A DNA stretch of 64,000 nt from Sipunculus nudus (lineage: Eukaryota; Annelida; Sipuncula; Golfingiida; Sipunculidae): the NCBI GenBank assembly GCA_026874595.1, contig CM049315.1:7124664-7188663 (forward strand), in the 5' to 3' direction. The translations under genes were made by a program, and so were the position numbers. Below, in pieces: positions 48,243-59,200 of the stretch. Below the pieces are notes generated by a model that made no database searches, was not told where the DNA came from, and worked only from the letters and a program-made list of their open reading frames with translations. The first letter of the stretch is position 1; each line of letters opens with the position of its first letter.

Positions 48243-49269
48243 CAAGGGACCCATGGGTCACTGTGCTCATCTGATGTTGACCTTAAAGGTAAAAATCTAA
48301 AATAATATCAAATGGAGATAAAGTGTAAGAGGAAGAGGTAATAAAGGCCATGGTTGGTTTATATGATAAGTTTGTATTGATGAGCAAGAAATTGTTGCAA
48401 ATAATATTTTGTGACCTGACCATGTGTTTCCTAATGTTGAAATAAAGCATGTGAGCAGTTCGTGAACAAATGATCTGTACTATCACCATGTTCATTAGTT
48501 GGCTTTTTGATAAAATGTTGACATTTCAGTAGTTTACACATTTGTTCAATAGAATCTATTTTTTTGTATAATATATATTATTAAATATATATGTATTTTT
48601 TTTATGAAATGTATACAGTTGAAATATAATTAATTAACAACATAAAACAGGGCGAACATAACCTGATCTCAAATTCTGCTGAGGCAGAAAAATAATGAAC
48701 AAATGTTTGTATTAAATCCTCATTTTTTTATCACATCAATTTTTTTTTAATTTAAGTTTATATTTCTATAATTTCCAAAATAACATATATATCTGAATAT
48801 AAAAGTTGATTCATAATTCTCAATTGCATCATCATAAATCTCAATCTTGTCTGATCACTCCACATCATGCATACAAATGTTTATTTATTTTTTACAACAA
48901 AAATGTATCTTTTAAATCTGCAAAACAATAAATATCTAAAAATAATACTTAATTTAGATTTCACAATTTTTAATTGTGCCTTTATTTATCCATAATGTGC
49001 TCCATATTTTATAATAATTTAAGCATACTGATGGGTTCAATTATATTTATTAAAATCATTTAAAAGAAAATTGATTTCTTTAAAAATGCTACATAACACA
49101 AAATTGCATCTTCTGGATAACACCTTGAATTACTTTTTCAAGGAAAGTTTTTGCATATCAGAGTGGAAACAGCATAACAATTAAGGAGATATAGTGAAAA
49201 CAATAACAACTAGAATACGGGTAGTCGACAAGCGACTACTTGTATCCGCCTAAATCAGAGTGGAACGGG

Positions 49270-50575
49270 TGAAGTGTTGCATATTAGCATGGATATTTTA
49301 TCCCATGGCAGACAAACAGATGGGAGCTGTGCAAACATGGCTGCAGGTGGCGCCACCAGTTTTGCGTATGATAAAGAGCTATGTGAGATTTATACACATG
49401 CAAAATTTTGGCCCAATCGGTCAAACGGTTCCCTAGATATGAGCTTGGATGTCGCAGCGTAAACTTGATTGTAGGTGGCGCCACCTGTCATAAAATCAGA
49501 AAAGCTATCCAGGATGTATAAGCATGCCAAATTTCAGGTGAATTAGTCAAACCACTGCAGAAATATGAGTGATTTTAACCCAAGGCAGACGAACAGATGG
49601 ACACTGTGCAAACATGGTTGCAGGTGGTGCCACCATTTTCGGTGTATGTTATAAAGCTCTCCAAGGGCTACATTTGTGCAAAAAAATTTTCCTGATCGGT
49701 CAACAGTTCCTGAGATATGAGCTTGGATGTCTGCAGCGTAAACGTGAATGTAGGTGGCGCCACCTGTCATAAAATCAGAAAAGCTATCCAGGATGTATAC
49801 GCATGCTAAATTTCAGGTGAATTAGTCAAGTCACTGCAGAGATATGAGTGATTTTAACCCAAGGCAGACAAACAGATGGACACTGTGCAAACATGGTTGC
49901 AGGTAGCGCCACCATTTTTGGTGTATGTTATAAAGCTCTCCAAGGGCTACATTTGTGCAAAAGAATTTTCCTGATCGGTCAAACGGTTCCTGAGATATGA
50001 CTTTTGATGTCTGCAGCGTAAACGTGAATGTAGGTGGCGCCACCTGTCATAAAATCAGAAAAGCTATCCAGGATGTATACGCATGCCCAATTTCAGGTGA
50101 ATTAGTCAAGTCACTGCAGAGATATGAGTGATTTTAACCCAAGGCAGACGAACAGATGGACACTGTGCAAACATGGTTGCAGGTGGCGCCACCATTTTTG
50201 GTGTATGTTATAAAGCTGTCCAAGGGCTACATTTGTGCAAAAGAATTTTCCTGATCGGTCAAACGGTTCCCAAGATATGAGCTTGGATGTCTGCAGCGTA
50301 AACGTGAATGTAGGTGGCGCCACCTGTCATAAAATCAGAAAAGCTATCCAGGATGTTTACGCATGCCCAATTTCAGGTGAATTAGTCAAGTCACTGCAGA
50401 GATATGAGTGATTTTAACCCAAGGCAGACGAACAGATGGACACTGTGCAAACATGGTTGCAGGTGGCGCCACCATTTTTGGTGTATGTAATAAAGCTCTC
50501 CGAGGGCTACATTTGTGCAAAAAAATTTTCCTGATCGGTCAAACGGTTCCCGAGATATGTGGGTTTATGTGTGGA
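49270..50575 (+). repeat. ~280-bp tandem core array, four full units
   Basis: YCACTGCAGARATATGAGTG recurs at 49552, 49831, 50111 and 50391 (spacing 279-280), after a partial unit. Seven exact GGTGGCGCCACC palindromes lie here. Unit sequence matches the array at 22140-23520. Confidence 0.9.
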
Positions 50576-50724
50576 AACAGACGCACAAACGGACGCAGAG
50601 CGCAAAGGAAAGGTCAGAGGTCAAAACAAAATCGGGGCGCAGCAGTTCACATGTGACCCGAACATAATCCCGGGTTTCGGAAAATTCCGCCCAGCGGTTA
50701 CGGAGGAGTTCTCCGGACACCTAC

Positions 50725-50770
<46 letters not shown>
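50725..50770 (+). repeat. (GGC)n microsatellite
   Basis: About 15 GGC/GCG units in an AT-rich region, directly before the terminal hairpin. The sister copy has a shorter, interrupted GGC patch at the same place, so it is a family feature that expands. Confidence 0.9.
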
Positions 50771-50785
50771 CCAGCTGAAAACATA

Positions 50786-50815
50786 GTATCCGCAAAACTC
50801 TGTTTTGGCGGATAC
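50786..50815 (+). repeat. 3' terminal hairpin of the inserted family 1 element
   Basis: GTATCCGCAAAAC and GTTTTGGCGGATAC pair with one bulged base around a 3-base loop (TCT here, TTC in the copy at 23714). Confidence 0.8.
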
Positions 50816-51651
50816 AATTACTGCATAACACTTGGTGGGTTGGGTTGAGGGGGGGGGGGGGGTGATTGGGGTGGTGATATGAGAATAACTGTACACCTGT
50901 CACAACAGGGGATCTCCCCCAGTGACTGTAACAAATAAGAAACCCTGGCACAGCTGACTTCCAGTGACCTGGAGTGGGACCCTGCACTGTAATCTGTAAT
51001 CAAAGCAAATGACTACAATAGAGCCTCAAGAAAAAAATCAATAACTAGCTTAAGTTTCAAGCTTTTATTTTCGAATTTCAGATTTAAACAAATTAAATAT
51101 TTATGGTTACATGCTGTGAAAAATAAATCAATGGTTCTTACAGGAAAAAAACGTGCTATGGTCAAAGTTGGGCAAAATTTAAGGTACTGATTTTATTTTT
51201 ACGCTAATAACTTAAAAAATTTACAAAATTCAGATCTAATTTTGGGTATACAATTGAATCTTAATTAAACATAGTTATATACTTGGGGAAAATACATTCT
51301 AGTTTCAAAATTTTTCATGTTAAGTGAGTAAATATTTTACAAAGTCATTATGTTTGGGCCCATAACTTGAAGAATTTATACTTAACAGACTTAATTTCTG
51401 GCATGTAAATAGGAACTATATAGAGGAATATTTATGGTAAATATGAGGAAAAACAGATGAGTGGTTTTGATATTAGGCAGTTCTGAAGTGTGAAAATAGG
51501 ATTTTAATAAAAAATTGAGGTTTTTCCTTGATTTCTCAAAGGAACGAAGTCACAAAGACCAAGTTTTCATCTTGGTAGGAGATCTTGGGGACATCTAACA
51601 TTATGCTGAATTTTGGATTCCTAGGTCTTATGGTTTCAAAACGTGCCACAT

Positions 51652-51684
51652 CTAAGGACGGACGGACAGACGGACAGACGACGA
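51652..51684 (+). repeat. (ACGG/ACAG)n microsatellite
   Basis: Short array before the terminal hairpin of copy B (51703-51731). Confidence 0.8.
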
Positions 51685-51702
51685 ACAATGGACCACGACT
51701 AT

Positions 51703-51731
51703 AGCTCAGATGTCTTATAGTCAGCTGAGCT
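51703..51731 (+). repeat. 3' hairpin of family 2 copy B
   Basis: AGCTCAGATGTCT and AGTCAGCTGAGCT pair with two mismatches, one more than in copy A, around TAT. Confidence 0.75.
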
Positions 51732-51735
51732 AAAA

Positions 51736-52100
51736 AATGATAACTTTTAAATCAATGTCCATATGATAGACTAATGTCCAGCTTAAAGGCAGACCTGGAT
51801 ATCCAAAACTAATTGTGTAATATTCAGGTGAAGACCACAAGGTCAAAGTTTTCTAAAATTAGTTAGGATTTGCATGAACAGGCAAAAGGTGATTATCTGA
51901 GTCTTCCTTTGGCATCATGTCACATGCTTTCATAAAGGGGAAGTTTATTTTCATAATAGTGCCCAAATTAATCATGTGTTATTTATTTTACATGATATAT
52001 AATTGCTGATATATTACATGTCTAGTTATACAAACTTTTCTTTTGTTCATTGTTTCTATTGCTTTAACATGTTGTTCTAGTTGGACGTTCTGATTTGAAT
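51736..52100. other. No gene seen
   Basis: Spacer between copy B and the degenerate 348-bp array; it contains a GGTGAAGACCACAAGGTCAAAG patch-like word set typical of repeat cores, so it may be decayed repeat. Confidence 0.45.
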
Positions 52101-52199
52101 TTATTGAAACATAAACATGAGGAAGAGAGCTGTACATTGATGAAAATATTAAAGATTTATCACATTCAATAGTGAAGTTATTGCCATTTGAAAATGGCA

Positions 52200-53020
52200 A
52201 GAATTTTTTGTATTTTCTTCCTGAGAAGACATTCACTTTGACATAAACTTAGACCTGTTTTCCTTACATGTTTATATCAACCATTTTAACTGTAAATATG
52301 CCATATAAGTTTCATACTACTCAACATATATACTGCACAAAATATGCATATGCAATATGAGAATTTTTTTAAAAAATATGTTGCACACCAGTACATTTTC
52401 CACTTTGAACTGTATTCAGAATGTACTTAAAAGTATGATGAACTGTATAGCAAAGCCAACATTTTTTTTTTACATTTGTTTTTGTTGATAGCTGTTATAT
52501 ATGTTCAAAGTGTGGATTTACCTTAAAAAACCATTAAGCTTGACTTTTTTAATAATGAAACACTTCTTCCGGAGAAGACACTTTAATCTGACATTCTTAA
52601 ATTCTGCTTGACATGTGTTAAAGATCTTTCCTACATACAAGGCTTAGATATTTAACTGAAAACATGTCAAATATATTCTTGCAAGAATAAAGAAAGGTCA
52701 TTTATCATCAGGGTAATTTAAAGAAGGTGGTTATATTGTAAATAGTTCAGGGTAGAAGTAATAAGGCTATTTATGAAGGACTTTATGGCAGGAGATTTAT
52801 GTTGTATTTATATAGGCCTAGTCTGAATAAAGAAAATGTGCATCATCCACAACCTAGCATTCTCAGAGATACACATATGTTTAAACTGACTTTTTTTTTC
52901 AGTAAATGCATTTTTTTTAGAAGACATTCAGTTTGACAATAAACTTTCATTATCTTTCTTGCTATACATACCTTGGTTAAACTGCTAATTATAAACATGA
53001 TAATTGTTTTTACTGGAATA
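52200..53020. repeat. Degenerate ~348-bp tandem repeat, about three units
   Basis: AGAAGACAYT followed by TTTGACA or CTGACA recurs at about 52223, 52572 and 52919, after a TTCTTCC or T-rich lead. Downstream words (ACATGT, TTAACTG) also recur roughly in register. Similarity is low, so the array is old. Confidence 0.55.
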
Positions 53021-53023
53021 CAT

Positions 53024-53750
53024 AAGGGACCCATGGGCTCTGGCACTCAGCTGAATTTTGTAATTTTAACATATGCAGAATATTTTATTTCTATTGTTAT
53101 TTTTTGTATATTAGCATATGAAAGGTACAAGGAAGTGGTCTGCTATTTGATGATAATAAAATACTAAATATATGACTGCCAAACCGATACTCTGTGTTGC
53201 ATACAAAATATTTACATATGGAAATGATGTATAGGAAGAACTGATCACTTTATTTCACTTTCTGCTGAGGCAGAGGAATAATGATTTCAAGTTTATATGA
53301 AAACCTATTTTTTTCAACATATTCATTTGGTCAAATAGATAATTAATAAATGTGTGAATTAGATCCTATTTTATTTTATCGTAATAATTTTACAAATTTT
53401 TTTTTAAAATTTACAATACAAATAAAATATGAAAATATAGGTTAAGGATTATAAATTGCATCAGAATTATCCTTAGTTTGGCTTATATCATGCCAAATTT
53501 TGCATGTATATACATGTATGTACACATATATATTTTATTTTAATTTTAAATCACAATGTTTTAACTTAATATGAAAGAACATAAATTAAAGATAAATTAA
53601 AGATAATTTAAGATAAAATCACTTAGAAAATCTATGATACCATAGAATTGCATCTTCTAGATTATTCCTTGAATTACTATTTGAACCCAAAAAAATTGTA
53701 CCTTGGAGTTTACGGATTACTTTTCTTTTTTCATTTGTTTTGACTAAAAT
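53024..53750 (+). mobile_element. Truncated, diverged family 2 element (5' part)
   Basis: The 5' end TAAGGGACCCATGGGCTCTG with ACTCAGCTGAA matches the family start. Further in, CTGCTGAGGCAGAGGAATAATG and GCATCTTCTAGATTATTCCTTGAATTAC-like sequence match the 5' half of copies A and B (CTGCTGAGGCAGAAAAATAATG; GCATCTTCTGGAT). The ACGG array and terminal hairpin are absent. Confidence 0.6.
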
Positions 53751-55588
53751 AAAATATCCAGTAAAACTGATGCCCTTGTTAAGTAAGGTATACATGACTG
53801 GATGAGGAAGAAACAATATCATTATGCTAATAATTAAAGTTTATCAACTATAATTTTAATACTGAAATTAATATTCATTTACTGTTCTGAGGTTAGGAAT
53901 TCCTCACAACATGAACATCCACACTTTTGTGCACTTTCAGAATTATATCACTTTGTGGACACATAATTAAGTGCACTTTAATCATTGTAACCCCTTGTAA
54001 TACAGAATAAAATAAAAAGAAAAAAAGTTTAGAAAGTGAAGCATAGATAGTGAAGGGTAGATAATTAGCCAGGCGTGCCTACATCACGGGCTGCAGCTGA
54101 TGTTATAATACTTAATTTATTACATAATACATTTATGTATGACATGGTCTTGTAAAACCTAAATACAGGTTTTGAAATATTGCTTGTGCAACACATCCAG
54201 AGCAGAAATATTCACACACTGCAATATCACTGGTTCTCAAATATGTTAATAATTCTTATTAAAGCTGATAGACATACAGAAAAAGCAAAGTATAAATGAA
54301 AAAAATATAATATAAGATGAAACTTAATCTAATATTTGGTATCAAGTTATTTGCTGTGTCCTCATTTTTAAATGAAAGCAAGGGGTCCTGACTGGTAGGG
54401 CATGAGGAAATCATGTTGATTCAACATGCAGTAGGGTTATTTCTTATATATGTATATAAATGTCTGCTAAGCAATCAGTGCATTCTCATGCTGTATTGTG
54501 AATCAGTTCATCTCCCTAATTTTCCTGCTGATACACAGCCCCAACTGTCCTCAGGCTTTATCAACACATATGAAATTATATGTTATTGAAACAAAGCCAA
54601 AGAGTCAGATTATATTGTTCCACCATCAGCTGAGCCTTGATTTCAGAAATCATCTTTATATCATGGCATTTCTTTAATATTTCTCATTTTAGATATTGTA
54701 ATTTATAAAACTGGAATTATATTTTTTCCTGCACAGATTAATCCAGAAGGCTGATGAATCAATGTCACCTAGCTACCAATAGAGAACTTAACCACAATTA
54801 TTCTGATTATTTAACCTTACAGAAGCCCTGTGCATTGTTTCTGCCGAGTTCCTCAAGAGGCATGTCATAAAGAACCTCCAGGATCTGGCTAATCTTAACG
54901 CTGAGTGAATTTTACGATTTTTACTCGGTGAAGAACCTCTTTGCACTGTGAATGATGTATTTATTATGCCTGGCCTGGTTTGATCCTCCAGAGAAAAAAG
55001 TGTACAGTGTATTGTTCCATTAAATGTCCATTCAGGAATCTAAATGTAATCTTCAACAGCAAACTGCATTCAATTAACAGATCCGCAAGGAACAAATAAG
55101 TGCCACAGTCTAACTATCTCTAATGGTGTCTGTGGAAGAAGAAATTAATGAAAATATCAGAGTTAAAACTTTTGTGATTAATGCACTTTAAACATACCAA
55201 CGTGTATTGCTGAAACTAGTGGTACATTTTGGACTTCAGTACTGAACCAGCATTACCAAACTCACATACATGTTACTATGATGACAATCTATAGGGGAAC
55301 ATATTTAAAGGAAAATGTCACAAAAACCAATTTTCAACATCTGTTTTACTTAGTGTATTTATCCCCTATAATTTAAGTCACTGAATTACACAACTAAACA
55401 CAATACACAGGACACTTTAATATCTTGAACAAAACACTTATCATGAACTAAATAAATCTGTTATAAACTTTCTGTTATTTTGTATGTATGACTTAATGCA
55501 ATGTATGAATGTTCTGAAAACATTTACGCATCTGTTCTCCTAGTACCTATGACTTTTTAATATGGATAAAAATTTGCCAATCCCATGT
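53751..55588. other. No gene seen; possible conserved patch at 54.83-54.98 kb
   Basis: No frames with domains and no termini. 54830-54980 is less AT-rich and non-repetitive. Confidence 0.45.
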
Positions 55589-56242
55589 ACCGTATTCCAC
55601 GTAATATGCACGTAATAAGCACCCTGCGCTTTTGAACAAATATTTTTAAACCCCAAAAATCGACCCCCCCCCCCCCCACGCCCCCACCCCCCTCTGCTTG
55701 GTCTACTATGTTTCAGTTGTGTTACAACAATCCCCTGATATTAACACTTTCGTTTGACATTGCAGCACGTTTGCAGCGATCCATGGAAGCAAAAGGCCCC
55801 AAATGATGATTGTGTAAAAGTATGAATTAAATGGTAACTAATCCAAATGATATATTTAATGTATTCATCATCTTAAGGCCAACATATTACATAAGAACAG
55901 AACTTTAATATCATGCACACCTACAGTTAATATAAACAAGCCAACACATTTTTGTAGCTGATGCCATCTGCCATTCATCACAGGATTGAAAATCCCAGAA
56001 ATAGATGCCCAAAACCTAAACAAGCCATCCTATTTTATCAATATTATTTTTTAAATATCTCCTGAACCAACACACTTTTATGTACCCATTTCTCAAAGTT
56101 GCAAATACTGGTGCTAATTAAGGGGATATTTCATGCCCTCAAAATCATCAAGCGAGGTAGGAAAAATAACTGTGACTACCATAGCCCTCAAAAATCCAGG
56201 GGGGGGGGGGGTAATTAGGGCACTTGTTACATCGAATACGGT
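55589..56242. mobile_element. Probable TIR element (ACCGTATTC...GAATACGGT)
   Basis: ACCGTATTCCACGTAAT at the left is inverse to ATTRNNN...TTACATCGAATACGGT at the right, continuing imperfectly for about 35 bases into C-run/G-run tracts (about 55663-55678 and 56199-56211). No clear target duplication was seen. No coding capacity. The opposed C and G runs resemble other non-autonomous DNA elements; the superfamily is not assigned. Confidence 0.5.
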
Positions 56243-59200
56243 TATAAACTCTTCAAAGTAAATTATCATTGCCCCAATTCTCAAAACCAACTTAACTTGC
56301 TTTTATTTTATATTTTATTTTTTATGAACTCCTACCCAAACTGGCAAATAGCAAATGCCTTCATTATCATATCCAGAATCGGATTACACTTAAGGATAGT
56401 GATAAATTAGTTATGAACCAAATTCAAGGGAACTGATATTTGAAGTTGACCCTGTGTTCACTTTCTGCCAGGATAAATAACTGTACACTAAACAGACAAT
56501 GTCACCTTTGAACACAGAGCTAATATTTTTTATACTGTAATGGATATTTTTCTTTTTGAAGAAATCCCTAGGCATAGGGACCTCCACTTTTAAAGCAATC
56601 ATTTTCAGTTCAACTTCATGAAATATACATGTTACGAGAGCACAATATAGACATTGCTATGGATGTTACAATTTGCTCAAAAAATTTCCCATTGTCTCAA
56701 AGTAAGAAGAACTTCTAAGTCTCCACTGTGACAAAAAGCTGGCTTTGAGACAGACTTCCTAGCTTTTGTCTTGGTACACTACCAGAAAATCAAAAATGTA
56801 AATGTGATGAATCCATCAGATATTAAAAGAAAAATTACTCCATACTTTTAACTGATAAAAATACACACAGACAATTCAGAACATTTCAAAGCAGGAAGAA
56901 TAAAATTTGTCTTTTATTTCTTTTATTTGGGATGCTTCAGATTTTTTTGCTTACAACAATTAGAGACTGATGGTGCTCATATCTTCATCAGTGTCTGCCT
57001 GTACTTTTATTTGTTTCTTTATTTGTCTGCGTAAAAGAAATCACAAGAAAAATATTTCCATGAAATATTTAAGAATGCAGACTTGGGGGGGGGGGGGGAT
57101 GGCAAAGATGATTTACTTTCAGAACTGATCAAGCTCCTGATGTGGATTTTGAATATTTTTGTACATATGTCTCCTTAGAATGATCTGATACCAGTAGTGA
57201 CATCTTATGGAAGAATTTGGAACAGTTAAAAGAGTCACTAATAAGGATTTCTCATAATAGTTCAAGGTTCATTTATACACTGGCTTTCAAATTAAAAGGG
57301 CATACTAGTGGTACTGTTAAACATTAATGAACCTTGTAAGCCCTTGTTAAAAATATTATTACTCTTCATAATATCAGAAGTTATGAAAATAACTAGAGCT
57401 ATTTGGACCTTACAATAATGTACCATTAAGTTTTGTTGCTATAGGAATCCATAGATGATAATCTGATTAAATTAAACAATCTGTCCTCCTGTATACAAGT
57501 TGTTTTTTAAATAGAAACATCTGATGAAAGCAGACCAGCTTTAAGTAACCTATCTTTAATGATACTTTTGTATATATAAGGACAGTAATGTAACTTATTA
57601 ACTTGGTTGATTAACATATAGCTAACAGTTAATACGTTTCTAAAGAATTGTGAAATCAACCTCTCAGAAACAATATTCACCAGCCTGTAATATTTGTGTC
57701 TTGAAGGTCACTTTCATTAAATCACAGATGTTTTAAAAAAAAGGAAAAATCAAGCATCACCTTCCTTTTAACACCTACTTATGCTGTCCTGATTTATATT
57801 ATATGAAACCTTGATATTACACAAATTGTTAAGAAAATATACATTCTCATTTCAAGACTTGTTATATCAGCTTATGATTTTTACTGCTGTTTATTCTACC
57901 ACTTCTTGGTATATTTCACTCGGCTCTTCTGGATTTCAAGCCGAAGCTGTGATAAATAAAAGTAAAAAGTAACCATAGATAAAATATCTAAATTTATCTC
58001 ACACTAATTACTTCAGCTTTGACTTGTTCATGTTCTCAATGCATGAATAAAAATTATAATAAAAATCATAAAAATTAATATAAAAATTTTAAGTGTTATG
58101 CAAGAGAGCTATATAGATTTAGTTGTAATGTGTGCCAACTGCACTTGATATAAAATCTCTGTTTTAATTATGTCAATGCTATACATGTATATATAATATA
58201 TGAAGAATATTCTATAAAACTTGTTTCTTTTGCAGATTTTATTTACTAGCAGTATACCCATAATTTCTACATGCAGCATGTCATGCAACGGTTTTTAGTG
58301 TGTATGCAAAATGGCAGCTCCATGAGCTGTTTTGAGAAACTGGGGGAAATAAAACTGTCCAGGTTGGATAATGGCACAGGAATGCCACATTAATTAATGT
58401 ACTCCAAGGAGGGCATCCATGGCAGAATCTATTAGCGGAGAGAGTTTGATGGTATGGAGACTTGAATCTGCAAAGTTAAGAGCAAGATAAGGGTCTTTGG
58501 ACCATGCCCAAATCCCCATATTATAATATGATTACTTTGTTTTATATTGAGAGCAACCAACATTCAAATGTCAAGTATTGTTACAGTCATCCATAATCAT
58601 GTTGTTCCTTGTCTGAGCCATCAATGATTCTATTGGTCTTCTTGCATTTATTCAAGTATAAATATAATGCCAGTATTTGTACATTTGCAAATCTTCTTTT
58701 TTACCTGTCTAATTTAGTCTCAACAGAGATATCTTGCCATGCGCAGGAGAAAATCTGCACCCATTTTATCAACCCAGTCATTTACATTTATCATTTAATA
58801 GATTGCCTTTAAGGCATCAGATCTGAATAATGGTCCACTGTTTATGACACAGATTCTCGAGGATAATTCATTTATGAAGACAAAACTCCAATATCATTAA
58901 ATGAACAGCTCAGGGGCAAAAATGGTTCTGCATCATTTCATTTTGTTATAATTTTTTATCAGGATCCTACTAAGACAGTTGCTGAAATCAATGCTACTTT
59001 AATGCAAAATTTCATATTTAATATCATGTAATAGATGGTTGTGCAACTTTACCATTGTCACACAACTTCTATGTGGCCATGCCTCGGATATTTCCACTTT
59101 TTGGTCTTGAACTGTTGGGGACCATGCCAGGTATGTCCTAAGGGGGGTCATTTAACATATTTAACTTAATTCCTGAAAGATTTCAGATAACTGATTAATG

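Larger units (their letters stand above)
49210..50818 (+). mobile_element. Family 1 element inserted into family 2 copy B
   Basis: Starts CTAGAATACGGGTAG and ends GGCGGATACAAT, as does 21996-23746. A subterminal TGTATCCGCC (49241-49250) is inverse to the hairpin arm. The core has four full 280-bp units plus a partial one, then a (GGC)n patch and the hairpin. Compared with uninterrupted copy A (12231-12243), the junctions are exact: host AACAA on the left and TACTGC on the right, with nothing duplicated. This places the insertion between A and T. Confidence 0.85.
48243..51735 (+). mobile_element. Family 2 (pearl-like) element, copy B, carrying a family 1 insertion
   Basis: The 5' end CAAGGGACCCATGGGTCAC and the 3' ACGG array, hairpin and CAGCTGAGCTAAAA match copy A, and the body matches copy A closely over about 1.88 kb. 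The difference is a 1,609-bp family 1 element at 49210-50818. Without it, copy B is almost the same length as copy A (1,884 versus 1,916 bp). The 5' subterminal word reads CTCATCTG, one base off the usual CTCAGCTG. Confidence 0.8.

Noticed and set aside
50559-50987. Gly-, Pro- and Ala-rich frames
   Set aside because: Produced by the (GGC)n and poly-G tracts in three phases.
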